Shown: positions 15,984 to 24,418 of the stretch, one piece after another
Layout: every line of letters starts with the position of its first letter
Numbering within the stretch: the stretch's first letter is position 1
DNA from: Aquipuribacter sp. SD81
GTDB lineage: Bacteria; Actinomycetota; Actinomycetes; Actinomycetales; JBBAYJ01
NCBI RefSeq assembly: GCF_037153975.1
Contig: NZ_JBBAYJ010000002.1
Location: forward strand, 124,001 to 188,000
DNA: 64,000 nucleotides
Direction: 5' to 3'
Translations under genes and position numbers: made by a program
Notes under the pieces: generated by a model
What the model was told of the DNA's origin: nothing
The model's input: the letters and a program-made list of their open reading frames with translations, nothing else
Database searches by the model: none

Positions 15984-17528
15984 ATGACGGACGCACCGGT
16001 GGTCGTGGTCGGCGGCGGGCACAACGGGCTCGTGGCGGCGTGCTACCTCGCCCGCGCCGGCCGGCGCGTGCTCGTGCTCGAGGCGTCCGACGCCGTCGGC
16101 GGCGGGTCACGTACCGAGGAGACCGTGAACGGTTACCGCTTCGACACCCACTCGGCCGCCCACAACATCATCAACATGACGGCCATCCCCGACGAGCTCG
16201 ACCTCGCCGGGGCGGGGCTGGAGTACCTGCCGATGGAGCCGTTCGCCACCGGCGCGTTCGCCGACGGGCGGGTGGTCCGGTTCCACCGCTCGATCGAGCA
16301 GACCGTCGCCTCGATCGCCGAGCACGACCCCGACGACGCCGCCGCCTACCGCGACTTCATGCACCGGGCCGTCCCGCTCGTCCGGGCCGTCGCGGCGGGC
16401 CTGGACCACGCGAGCTCGCCCACGAGCCAGGCCCGCACCGCCGTCACCCGCGCCGGCAGCCTGCTCAGTGCCGTACGTCGCTCCGGCGCCACCGGCCTGG
16501 TCCGCGACGTGCTGTCGCCGTACGGGGCGCTGCTCGAACGGGCGCTGCGCAGCGACCTCACCCGCGCGCCCGTCGCGTCCTTCGCGAGCCATGCGAGCGC
16601 CGGACCGCACCAGCCCGGCAGCGCGTTCTTCGTCCTGTGGCAGGCGGTCTACCACCTGTACGGGCAGTGGCACGCCCGCGGCGGGTCGCAGGCGCTCACC
16701 GACGCCCTCGTGCACCGCCTCACTGAGTGGGGCGGCACCGTCCGCACCGGCGCGCCGGTCCGACGCATCGACGCACCCGGCGGGCGGGTGCGCGCCGTCG
16801 AGCTCGAGGACGGCGAGCGCGTCGGGACGGACACCGTCGTCAGCGCCGTCGACGTGCGCACCGCCCTGCTCGACCTGCTCGACCCGCCGCTGGCCGGTCG
16901 GGACGGCGCGGAGCTGCGGGCCGCGCACCGCGGCAACGCCGTGCAGATGGTCGTCCACCTCGCCACCGACCGGCTGCCGCCGTACCGCGGGGCGCGCGAC
17001 GGGGACTGGAACGGCCTGCAGTCGCTCGTCGACACCCTCCCTCAGCTCACCGACGGCTTCCTCGCCGCGGCCGCCGGCCGCCTGCCCGAGCGACCGCCCG
17101 TGTACTGCTTCACCCCGAGCGCCTACGACGACTCCCTCGCCCCCGCCGCGCACCACACCGTCTACCTCGCGTGCCCGAGCGCACCTTTCGACGTCGAGGG
17201 CGGCTGGGACGCGCACGGCGAGGCGTTCGCCGACGCGATGGTCGAGCAGGTCGAGGAGCATGCGCCCGGCTTCCGCGGCAGTGTTCTCGGCCGTGACGTG
17301 TGGACGCCCGCGCGCATGGCGGAGCAGCTGCGCTGGCCCGGCGCGCACCCGATGTACCTCGACATCAGCCTCGACCAGCTGTCCGTCCTGCGGCCCACGC
17401 GGCGCCTGTCCCGCAGCACCGTGCCGGGTGTGGGGGGGCTGTACACGTGTGGGGCGTCGGTCGCGCCCGTGGGCGGCGTCGCGGGGATCAGCGGCAAGGC
17501 CGCCGCCCGGGCCGTCCTCCGCGGCTGA
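15984..17528 (+). CDS. CrtI-like FAD-dependent oxidoreductase (phytoene desaturase family)
   Basis: A 514-aa flavoprotein. The dinucleotide-binding motif VVVVGGGHNGLVAA (about 6-19) and the acidic VLVLEASDAVGGGS identify the FAD-binding amine oxidase/phytoene desaturase fold. The C-terminus has GLYTCGASVAPVGGVAGISG, the second FAD contact region of this family. Length and motifs match the 'phytoene desaturase family protein' group that is often not involved in carotenoid synthesis. No phytoene synthase or other carotenoid gene is nearby, so the substrate is unknown. Confidence 0.88.
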   Translation: MTDAPVVVVGGGHNGLVAACYLARAGRRVLVLEASDAVGGGSRTEETVNGYRFDTHSAAHNIINMTAIPDELDLAGAGLEYLPMEPFATGAFADGRVVRFHRSIEQTVASIAEHDPDDAAAYRDFMHRAVPLVRAVAAGLDHASSPTSQARTAVTRAGSLLSAVRRSGATGLVRDVLSPYGALLERALRSDLTRAPVASFASHASAGPHQPGSAFFVLWQAVYHLYGQWHARGGSQALTDALVHRLTEWGGTVRTGAPVRRIDAPGGRVRAVELEDGERVGTDTVVSAVDVRTALLDLLDPPLAGRDGAELRAAHRGNAVQMVVHLATDRLPPYRGARDGDWNGLQSLVDTLPQLTDGFLAAAAGRLPERPPVYCFTPSAYDDSLAPAAHHTVYLACPSAPFDVEGGWDAHGEAFADAMVEQVEEHAPGFRGSVLGRDVWTPARMAEQLRWPGAHPMYLDISLDQLSVLRPTRRLSRSTVPGVGGLYTCGASVAPVGGVAGISGKAAARAVLRG

Positions 17529-17564
17529 CGGTCGGTCCTGGTCGGCCGCTGCCCGGACCGCCGC

Positions 17565-18215
17565 TCAGCCGCCGGCGGCGGCGCGGACCTCGTCGGCGGC
17601 GTCGTCGTCGAGGGTGACCCGGACGCACGCCGCGGCGAGGCGCGGCCGGTCCCGCCGCGACACGAGGTCGGCGAGCGCGTCGGCGTCGCTGGGCAGGCCG
17701 ACCGCCCGCGCGCCCTCGACCACGCGGTCGTCGGTGAACGGCGCGACGGCCGGCCACACGGCCTGCACCTCGCGGCAGAAGATCGCCGACCCGGTCGGGC
17801 CGATGCCGGGCACCTCCTCGAGCCGGGCGCGCACGCCGTCGGTGTCGTCGGCGGCGTCCCGCAGACGCCGCAGGTCGCCCCGCCAGCGCTCGAGCAGCAG
17901 GTCCGCCCCCTCCCCCAGCATGGTCGCGGTCCGCTCGTCGTAGCGGCGGTAGCCGCCCTCCCCGAGCGCGTCGACGCGCTGCTGCCACGTCGCGTCGCGC
18001 ATCCGCTCCGCGGTGCGCATGCCGGCCTTCGACAGCGCCCGGGCGGCGCCGACGGCGAGGCGGGCGTCGATGCGCGCCGACAGCAGGTTCGCGAGCACGA
18101 GCAGCCGGAACAGCGGTGACGGGGTGTCCTTCAACGTGATGCCCGCCTCGGCGGCGTACGTGGTGCCGTGGCGCTCGAGGAGGACACGGACGAGGTCGGC
18201 GTTCGACGCGGCCAT
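17565..18215 (-). CDS. HhH-GPD (endonuclease III-like) DNA glycosylase homologue
   Basis: A 216-aa protein with a helix-hairpin-helix motif LEEVPGIGPTGSAIFCREVQ (about 143-162) followed by FTDDRV, where the Asp matches the catalytic aspartate of EndoIII-type enzymes. The Lys needed for lyase activity (GRKTA in Nth) is replaced by Thr-Gly-Ser, so a monofunctional glycosylase or non-catalytic relative is more likely. There is no Fe-S cysteine cluster at the C-terminus. A GAAGGT hexamer lies 6 nt before the ATG, a leaderless layout. Role in base excision repair is inferred. Confidence 0.8.
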   Translation of the reverse strand: MAASNADLVRVLLERHGTTYAAEAGITLKDTPSPLFRLLVLANLLSARIDARLAVGAARALSKAGMRTAERMRDATWQQRVDALGEGGYRRYDERTATMLGEGADLLLERWRGDLRRLRDAADDTDGVRARLEEVPGIGPTGSAIFCREVQAVWPAVAPFTDDRVVEGARAVGLPSDADALADLVSRRDRPRLAAACVRVTLDDDAADEVRAAAGG

Positions 18216-18273
18216 ACGACAACCTTCGCGCCGGGCCGCCGTCGACGCGACCGCTCGAGGAGTCCGCCGGGTG

Positions 18274-18313
18274 CACGTGCTCGAAAAGGGCCACGTGGCC
18301 GCCCGCCCACGTG
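18274..18313. promoter_or_regulatory. Three CACGTG palindromes in a divergent promoter region
   Basis: CACGTG occurs at 18274-18279, 18292-18297 and 18308-18313, just before a -10-like CATGCT (18314-18319) that would serve the secreted protein at 18363. Three copies in 40 bp are not expected by chance. The factor is unknown. Confidence 0.4.
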
Positions 18314-18362
18314 CATGCTGACCGAGCCCGATGCGGGCCCTGGCGTTCCCGGGAGGACACCG

Positions 18363-21300
18363 ATGTCGACGTCCGGACCCGCCGGCCGCGTCGCGCACGT
18401 CCGCCGCGTCGTCGCGGCGGCGCTCGCCGCCCTGCTCGCCGTCGTGGTGCTCACGGCGGACGCGACGCTGCCGCACGCCCGGGCGGCGGAGGCGGCTCCC
18501 CCCTGGCGGGCCGTGCACTACGCCGGTGGCGGTGTCGGCGACGGCGGGCCGGGCACGGACGCGCTCGCGCGGCCGGGCTGGCGCACCGTCGTGACGCTGC
18601 CGCGCGGCGAGCTCGCCTGGTACGACCACGCGTCGGAGCAGATCCGGGTGCTCGACAGCAGCGGCCGGGTCACCGACCTGTACGGCAGCGGCCGGCGCGG
18701 TGACGCCGAGACCGTCACCACCCTGCACGGCGCCTACGCCCGGGACGTCGCCCTGCCGGCGCCGACGGACATGTGGTCGACGGCCGACGGCGCGCTGTGG
18801 CTCGCCTACAGCCTGCACGTGCTGCGGATCGACCCGCTCACCCACCGGGTCTCCGTGCGCGTCGTCCCGCAGGGCAGCGGCGGGTCCTGGCCGCTGCTGG
18901 TCCGCTACGACGGTTCGCTCGTCCTCGCCGAGCGGCACGACGGTGGCATCCGTACGGCGACCCTTCCCGCCGGCTGGACGGCCACGACACCCCTCAGGAC
19001 GCTGCTGGACCGCGAGCCGGGCGTGTTCGCGGAGACGCCGGGCGGCACGCTGTACGAGGCGTACGGCGCCGGCGTGTACCGCCACGGCAAAGGTCTTCCG
19101 GTGCTCGTGGCCGGCACGACGGCGCGCTGGGCGGACACCCTCGAGCGCCCGGACGGCGTGCCCGCCGTGGGCGCAGCCATGCAGCCGGTGCGTCTGGGGG
19201 TGGACAGCACGGGTCGCATCGCGGTCCTGGACCGCCTCGACCGTAACCAGTACGTGCTGCGTGTCGTCGCCGGTGCCGCCGCCACGGTGCGCACCGTGTC
19301 CGAGCCGTGGTCGACCGGTCGGAACGACGGCTGCGGGACCGAACCGCGCCCGCTGCTGCAGGCCACGACGGTGCTCCTCGCGTGCGCGTGGTCCCTGCGC
19401 TCCTACCGGGTGGACGGCGCGGACGCCGGCGGCCCCGGGACCCCCCTGGCCGGGCGCGGGGAGGACGTCACGACGACCGTCGCCTCCCCGCCGGGCACGG
19501 CACCCCGCCAGGCGTACCTGTCGTCCACGTCCTACGACCTGCAACGCAGTCCTTCCGGCGGCGTGGCCGTGGTGAGCACGACGGACGTCCGCTACATGGG
19601 TGAGGACCTCAGGCGGCAGGACGTCGTCAGCGTCCTCGCGACCGCCGCCGAGGCGGCCGAGGGGCTCGGGTGGACCGGGCCGGTCACGTGGCGTGCCGCC
19701 GTCGTCGGTGTCGGGACAGTCGTCGCGGTCGTCTGCCGCGACGTCGACACGTGCGTCCTCCGCCGCCGCGAGCCGTTCGCCACCGAGTGGTCGACGGTCC
19801 CGTGGCCCGACGCCGACGTCCGTCCGGCCGCCCGTCTCGTCGTGCCCGACGCCAAGCTGCGACGGGTCTACCTCGCCACCGGGTACGACGGCCCGCTGGA
19901 GTACCTCGACCTCACCACCGGGACGGTCGCCCGTGCCGACGGCATCGGGGCACCGCCGCACCGGGTCGCCGTCATGCCCGACGGCCAGGTCCTGCTCGCG
20001 GTCGAGGGCTCCGAGACCGCTCGGGTGTGGGACCCCGCCTCGGGCACGGAGTCGTCGACCGGCGTCCCGGTGGGCATCGGGTGGTCCCCGTCGCTCGCGC
20101 CGCGGCTCGTGGGCTGGGTGTACGTGAGCACCGGCGCCACGCTGCGGCCGTACCGGCTCGACGGGACGGTCGGCGCCGCCCTCGACCCGGCTCTCGGGCA
20201 CGCCGCCCGACGGGTGGACGGACCGTCGCTCGACCCGTTCCCGCCGGTGCTGCACGCCGGGGTCTCCGAGGACCTCTTCCTGCTGGGGGACCAGCCGCTC
20301 GACACCACCGTCTCCCGCATCACGCTCCGGCCCGCACCGCCGGCCGCGCCCCCCGACGTGCGCGTGGTGCGCGGCGACGGGCAGGTGACGGTCTCCTGGG
20401 GTGCGGTCGACACGCGCGGCGCCACCCTCTACGGCTACCGCGTGTACGAGGACGGGGAGCCGTACTCCTCCACGGAGATCCCCGCGACCCAGCGGTCGGT
20501 GGTGCTGTCCGCGCCCAACGGCGTCCCCGTCCGCTACACCGTCGTCGCGGCGAGCAGCCCCGGCCCCGGCGAGTCGTCGCTGCTCACCCCCTGGGTCGTG
20601 CCCTTCGACGACGTGCCACCCGGACGGGTGGGTGTCGGTGCCACGTCCTTCGCGACCGACTCGGTGACCCTGCGCTGGACGCGACCGGAGGACCCCGACA
20701 CGGCCGACGTCATCGTCGCGCGCCGTCAGGGCCCCGACGCGGCGGGGTGCCTGTCGTCGCCCGGGACCGACGTCGTGTACCGCGGTACCGGCACGTGGGT
20801 GTCCGTGCGCGTCACGCCCGGCACGACGTACTCCTTCTCCCTGTGCGCACGCGACCGCGCCGGGAACCTGGGTCCGACGAGCGTCGTGCGCGCGGTCGGC
20901 ACCCGCGCCACCATCAGCACGGTCCTCGACGGTCGGCCCGCCTCCGCGGTCACGTACGGCACGACGCAGGACGTCGCCCACACCGTCTCCCTCGTCGAGG
21001 ACGACGGCGTCCCCGTCCACGGCGTCCGGGTCTCGCTCCAGGGGCGCCGCGCGGGTTCCGGCGCGGCGTGGTCGACGCTCGCCCGCGCGACGACGTACCT
21101 GGGCACTGCTCAGCTGCGGCACCGGCCGCTCATCGGCACGGAGTACCGCTACGTCTTCGCCGGCGGTGACGGGCGGACGGGGGCCGTGTCACCGGTGCGC
21201 CCCCTCGCCGTGCGCACGGCGGTCACGACGGCCCTCAGCACGTCGACGGCGCGACGGGGCACGACCGCGACCCTCAGCGGCGGCGTCGCACCGAACCACG

Positions 21301-21509
21301 CCGGCCTGCCCGTGCGCCTCCAGGTCAAGGGCTCCAGCGGCTGGACCACCGTCGCGCAGCAGACCCTCTCGAGCAGCAGCACCTACCGCTTCACCGTGTC
21401 GCGGTCGCGCTCGTCCTCGGCCGCCACGCTCGCCTACCGCGTCGTCCCGGTCCCGAGGGCGGGCTACGTGGCCGGGGCCGGCCCGAGCCGCTCGATCCGG
21501 TGGACGTGA
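18363..21509 (+). CDS. Large secreted protein with fibronectin type III domain
   Basis: A 1048-aa exported protein. The signal peptide covers about residues 1-41 (RRVVAAALAALLAVVVLTA, then ARA-A). Residues 45-650 hold repeated short beta-strand units such as GSGRRGDAETVTT and LDSTGRIAVLDRLD that look like a beta-propeller (NHL/YVTN type). A fibronectin III domain lies at about 657-740 (PPDVRVVRGDGQVTVSWGAV). A second Fn3-like domain and Ig-like repeats (TTALSTSTARRGTTATLSG) follow to the end. No catalytic or sortase signal is visible. A GGGAGGAC ribosome site precedes the ATG. It may be an adhesin or scaffold. Confidence 0.82.
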   Translation: MSTSGPAGRVAHVRRVVAAALAALLAVVVLTADATLPHARAAEAAPPWRAVHYAGGGVGDGGPGTDALARPGWRTVVTLPRGELAWYDHASEQIRVLDSSGRVTDLYGSGRRGDAETVTTLHGAYARDVALPAPTDMWSTADGALWLAYSLHVLRIDPLTHRVSVRVVPQGSGGSWPLLVRYDGSLVLAERHDGGIRTATLPAGWTATTPLRTLLDREPGVFAETPGGTLYEAYGAGVYRHGKGLPVLVAGTTARWADTLERPDGVPAVGAAMQPVRLGVDSTGRIAVLDRLDRNQYVLRVVAGAAATVRTVSEPWSTGRNDGCGTEPRPLLQATTVLLACAWSLRSYRVDGADAGGPGTPLAGRGEDVTTTVASPPGTAPRQAYLSSTSYDLQRSPSGGVAVVSTTDVRYMGEDLRRQDVVSVLATAAEAAEGLGWTGPVTWRAAVVGVGTVVAVVCRDVDTCVLRRREPFATEWSTVPWPDADVRPAARLVVPDAKLRRVYLATGYDGPLEYLDLTTGTVARADGIGAPPHRVAVMPDGQVLLAVEGSETARVWDPASGTESSTGVPVGIGWSPSLAPRLVGWVYVSTGATLRPYRLDGTVGAALDPALGHAARRVDGPSLDPFPPVLHAGVSEDLFLLGDQPLDTTVSRITLRPAPPAAPPDVRVVRGDGQVTVSWGAVDTRGATLYGYRVYEDGEPYSSTEIPATQRSVVLSAPNGVPVRYTVVAASSPGPGESSLLTPWVVPFDDVPPGRVGVGATSFATDSVTLRWTRPEDPDTADVIVARRQGPDAAGCLSSPGTDVVYRGTGTWVSVRVTPGTTYSFSLCARDRAGNLGPTSVVRAVGTRATISTVLDGRPASAVTYGTTQDVAHTVSLVEDDGVPVHGVRVSLQGRRAGSGAAWSTLARATTYLGTAQLRHRPLIGTEYRYVFAGGDGRTGAVSPVRPLAVRTAVTTALSTSTARRGTTATLSGGVAPNHAGLPVRLQVKGSSGWTTVAQQTLSSSSTYRFTVSRSRSSSAATLAYRVVPVPRAGYVAGAGPSRSIRWT

Positions 21510-21555
21510 GGGGGCGGCGCCCTCCGCGACCCTGACCCGCTGGCACCATCGCCGC

Positions 21556-22770
21556 GTGCACGAGGACACCTACGACGTCGCGGCGCTGCGCGCGCACTTC
21601 CCGCAGCTCGCCGACGGGACCGCCTACTTCGACGGCCCGGGCGGCACCCAGACCCCCGACGTCGTCGCCGACGCCGTGCGCGACGCGCTGCTCGCGCCGC
21701 TGAGCAACCGCGGCGCCCTCACGCAGGCCGCCCGCAACGCCGACGCGCTCACCGTCGCGGCGCGCGAGGCGATGGGCGACCTGCTCGGCGTCGGGCCCGA
21801 CCAGGTCGCCTTCGGCCGGAGCGCGACCGAGCTCACGTTCCAGCTCGCGCGCACCCTGTCGCAAAGCTGGGCGCCGGGCGACGAGGTCGTCGTCACCCGC
21901 CTCGACCACGACGCGAACATCCGGCCGTGGGTGCTCGCCGCGGAGGCCGTCGGCGCGGTCGTCCGCTGGGTGCCGTTCGACCCCGCGACCGGCGAGCTCG
22001 ACCCGGCCGACGTCGCCGCCGCGCTCGGCCCCCGCACCCGGCTCGTGGCCGTCACGGGCGCGTCCAACCTCATCGGCACGATGCCGGACCTGCCGGCCGT
22101 CGCCGCGGCCGCGCACACGGCCGGCGCGCTCGTGCACGTCGACGCCGTCCACCTCGCCGCGCACTCCCCCGTCGACCTCGCCGCGACCGGCGCCGACAGC
22201 CTCGTGTGCTCGCCGTACAAGTTCCTCGGCCCGCACTGCGGCGTGCTCACCGCGACGCCCGACCTGCTCGAGAGCCTGCGCCCGGACAAGCTGCTGCCGA
22301 GCAGCGACGCCGTGCCGGAGCGGTTCGAACTCGGGACCCTGCCGTACGAGCTGCTCGCCGGGACGACCGCGGCCGTCGACCTGCTCGCCTCGCTCGCGCC
22401 GGCGGGCCCGGGCGGCGCCGACCGCCGCGAGCGGCTCCGGACCGCGATGCACCTCGTCGAGCAGCACGAGGACCGGCTCCGCGCCCGCATCGAGCAGGGC
22501 CTGCTCGACCTCGGCCTCACCGTCCGGTCCCGCGCCGCTCGCCGGACGCCCACGCTGCTCGCCACCTCGGACCAGCGTCCCGCCGCCGACCTCGCGGTGG
22601 CGCTGGCCGACGCCGGCGTCAACGCGCCGGCCGGGCACTTCTACGCCCTCGAGGCGAGCCGATGGCTCGGGCTCGGCGACGACGGCGGACTACGGGTGGG
22701 TGTCGCTCCCTACACCGACGACGGCGACGTCGACCGGCTGCTCGACGCGCTCGCCGACGCGCTGCGCTGA
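21556..22770 (+). CDS. Cysteine desulfurase-like aminotransferase class V
   Basis: A 404-aa PLP enzyme. The N-terminus AYFDGPGGTQTPDVV is that of the CsdA-like subgroup. The PLP lysine lies in SPYKFLGPH (about 218-226) and the cofactor aspartate in VHVDAVH. No cysteine is seen in the loop that carries the catalytic Cys of true desulfurases. No iron-sulphur assembly genes are near, so it is better called a desulfurase-like protein of unknown substrate. CACCAT ends 6 nt before the GTG (leaderless layout). Its last 61 bp overlap the convergent DoxX-like gene. Confidence 0.87.
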   Translation: MHEDTYDVAALRAHFPQLADGTAYFDGPGGTQTPDVVADAVRDALLAPLSNRGALTQAARNADALTVAAREAMGDLLGVGPDQVAFGRSATELTFQLARTLSQSWAPGDEVVVTRLDHDANIRPWVLAAEAVGAVVRWVPFDPATGELDPADVAAALGPRTRLVAVTGASNLIGTMPDLPAVAAAAHTAGALVHVDAVHLAAHSPVDLAATGADSLVCSPYKFLGPHCGVLTATPDLLESLRPDKLLPSSDAVPERFELGTLPYELLAGTTAAVDLLASLAPAGPGGADRRERLRTAMHLVEQHEDRLRARIEQGLLDLGLTVRSRAARRTPTLLATSDQRPAADLAVALADAGVNAPAGHFYALEASRWLGLGDDGGLRVGVAPYTDDGDVDRLLDALADALR

Positions 22771-23171
22771 GGCGCCCGCGGCCGCGCGAGCGCCGCGCGG
22801 ACGACCTCACCGACCCGTCCGTCCCGCAGCCACAGCCCGCCCCACAGCGCCGCCGCCACCCACACCGGGAACAGCACGTGCGTGAGCAGCGGCATGTCCG
22901 CCCGCAGGTTGCTCGCGACCGCTCCCCCGAGGTAAGCCGTCAGCAGGAAGGCGCCGACGACGGCCGTGCGCGGCACGACGTGGACGACGAGGCACGCGAG
23001 GGCGACGACCCCGACGACGACCATCTGGTCGGCCCGCCAGCCGATCGCGGCGGACGCCTCGACGACCGGCGCCGGACCGAGCACGTGCCCGACCGCGTCG
23101 AGCAGCAGGAACGCGACGACGAGCCCGCTCAGCAGCACCCCCGCGAGCCACCGGCCCCGCTGCCGCGTCAC
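22710..23171 (-). CDS. DoxX-like four-TM membrane protein
   Basis: A 153-aa protein with four hydrophobic segments: LAGVLLSGLVVAFLLLDAV, QMVVVGVVALACLVVHVV, TAVVGAFLLTAYLGGAVAS and LTHVLFPVWVAAALWGGLWL, in the order and spacing of DoxX_2 proteins (GHVLGPAPVVEASAAIGW motif). The GTG start overlaps the VOC gene stop (GTGA), making it the third gene of the AraC-VOC-DoxX operon. The reading frame continues past the expected end into the 3' end of the convergent aminotransferase gene, giving a Ser-rich tail that may have arisen by loss of an earlier stop. Confidence 0.8.
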   Translation of the reverse strand: MTRQRGRWLAGVLLSGLVVAFLLLDAVGHVLGPAPVVEASAAIGWRADQMVVVGVVALACLVVHVVPRTAVVGAFLLTAYLGGAVASNLRADMPLLTHVLFPVWVAAALWGGLWLRDGRVGEVVRAALARPRAPQRSASASASSSRSTSPSSV

Positions 23172-23590
23172 GAGGCGGCCGGCCCGTGCAGCTGGCCGAT
23201 CCGGATGGCGTTGCCGAACGGGTCGCGCAGCCCGAAGTCGGTGCCGTACGGCTGCTCGGTCGGCTCCGAGGTCATGTCGACGCCCTTCGCGCGCAGCCGC
23301 TCGTACGTCGCCCGCGCGTCGTCGGTGGTGAACATGAGCCAGCCGCCGCCTGCCCCCTTGGCGACGTTCTCCCGCACCGACGCCGCCGTCGCCTCGTCGA
23401 CCGCGGGCGGCGCGGGCCGCTCCAGCAGGATCTGGTGGTCGGGGTCGTCGGGCACGCACACGGTGAGCCACCGCATGAAGCCGAGGTCGGCGTCGGTGTG
23501 GACGCGCAGGCCGAGGACGCCGACGTAGAAGTCGAGCGCCTCGTCCTGGTCGAGGACGTAGAGCTGCGAGGAGACGATGCGGTTCAGCAC
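23168..23590 (-). CDS. VOC/glyoxalase-fold protein
   Basis: A 140-aa single-domain vicinal-oxygen-chelate protein. It opens IVSSQLYVLDQDEALDFYVG, has RWLTVCVPDDPDHQILLE in the first half and FGLRDPFGNAIRIGQL at the end, the two beta-alpha-beta-beta-beta modules. His and Glu positions (HQILLE and others) could bind metal, but the reaction is not known. The GTG start is 10 bp after the AraC stop. AraC-VOC pairs of this type are common in actinobacteria. Confidence 0.87.
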   Translation of the reverse strand: MLNRIVSSQLYVLDQDEALDFYVGVLGLRVHTDADLGFMRWLTVCVPDDPDHQILLERPAPPAVDEATAASVRENVAKGAGGGWLMFTTDDARATYERLRAKGVDMTSEPTEQPYGTDFGLRDPFGNAIRIGQLHGPAAS

Positions 23591-23600
23591 GTCGCCGACG

Positions 23601-24209
23601 CTAGGGAGACTGGTCGCCCTCGCGCTTCTCCGAAACCGACGGGTCCGGCAGGCCCGGCGGGTCCAGCGGGTCCAGCGGGTCCAGCGGGTCCAGCGGGTCC
23701 GGCGGGTCCGGCGGGTCCGGCGGGTCCGGCGGGTCGGACGGGTCCGACGGGTCCGGCGAGGCGACGGCGACGACCGCGGCCGTGCTCGGGCGCGTCCACG
23801 CCATGCCGAAGCACGACGGGACCGCCGGCACCCGCCCGCGCGAGCGGTACGCCGTCGGGGACTCCCCCACGACAGAGCGGAACGTGCGGCTGAAGGTGCC
23901 GAGGCTCGTGAACCCGACGTGCAGGCAGACCTCGGTGACGGGCGTCGTCGTCGTGCGCAGCAGGTGCATCGCCCGCTCGACCCGGCGCCGCTGCAGGTAG
24001 CGGTGCGGGGTCTCCCCGAAGACGGTGCGGAAGGAGCGGATGAGGTGGTCCGGCGACACGTGCGCGAGCGCGGCCAGGGCCGTGACGTCGAGCTCCTCGG
24101 CGTAGCGGCGGTCGATCGCGTCGCGCACCCGCAGCATGCTGCGGTTGAGGGCCTCGCGCCGCGAGACGTCCGGGTGACCGGGCGGCGTCGACCGCCTCGC
24201 GAGGCCCAC
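23601..24209 (-). CDS. AraC-family regulator with Asp-Pro repeat tail
   Basis: A 202-aa regulator with the AraC DNA-binding domain at the N-terminus: AALAHVSPDHLIRSFRTVFG then TEVCLHVGFTSLGTFSRTFR. No separate ligand domain is present. The C-terminal about 50 residues are an Asp-Pro-rich tail (DPS, DPP and DPL units) encoded by a 9-bp tandem array, which is not part of the family. The GTG at 24209 is 6 nt after TACGGT (24216-24221 on the minus strand). The promoter lies between this gene and the SARP-type site for 24419. It probably controls the VOC and DoxX genes in its operon. Confidence 0.82.
   Translation of the reverse strand: MGLARRSTPPGHPDVSRREALNRSMLRVRDAIDRRYAEELDVTALAALAHVSPDHLIRSFRTVFGETPHRYLQRRRVERAMHLLRTTTTPVTEVCLHVGFTSLGTFSRTFRSVVGESPTAYRSRGRVPAVPSCFGMAWTRPSTAAVVAVASPDPSDPSDPPDPPDPPDPPDPLDPLDPLDPLDPPGLPDPSVSEKREGDQSP
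23659..23757. repeat. 9-bp tandem array inside the AraC gene (11 copies)
   Basis: Eleven head-to-tail 9-bp units on the plus strand: four GGGTCCAGC, four GGGTCCGGC, then GGGTCGGAC, GGGTCCGAC and GGGTCCGGC. The frame keeps three residues per unit, giving Asp-Pro-Leu and Asp-Pro-Pro repeats. Runs of identical units imply recent slippage, so length is likely to vary between strains. Confidence 0.9.
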
Positions 24210-24297
24210 GGGTGCACCGTAGACGTCGGGCTCGGTCCGCGACGGGGTCGTGTGGTCGGGTCCCCCGTACGGATCCTGTCGGCCGCGGCCGCACCAC

Positions 24298-24351
24298 CCA
24301 AGCGTCCGGCAAGCGGCATGCAAGCCGTGCTCAAGCCGGGCCCCGGAGGCT
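24298..24351 (+). promoter_or_regulatory. SARP/BTAD-type operator: four CAAG repeats at 11-bp steps
   Basis: CAAG starts at 24299, 24310, 24321 and 24332, exactly 11 bp apart. The last heptamer TCAAGCC (24331-24337) is 8 bp before GAGGCT (24346-24351), the probable -10. This is the layout described for Streptomyces antibiotic regulatory proteins. The downstream gene is the secreted protein at 24419. The same layout occurs at 31323 and 36308. Confidence 0.8.
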
Positions 24352-24418
24352 CCTCGGCAGACGGGCGACCGCCCGTACCGACCGCGCCGCGACCGGCGCC
24401 GCACCCGAGGAGAGCCAC

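Noticed and set aside
18216-21122. Upstream extension of the HhH glycosylase frame to about 1185 codons
   Set aside because: The extra part is antisense to the fibronectin-III gene and has no family resemblance. The ATG at 18215 starts the recognisable protein.
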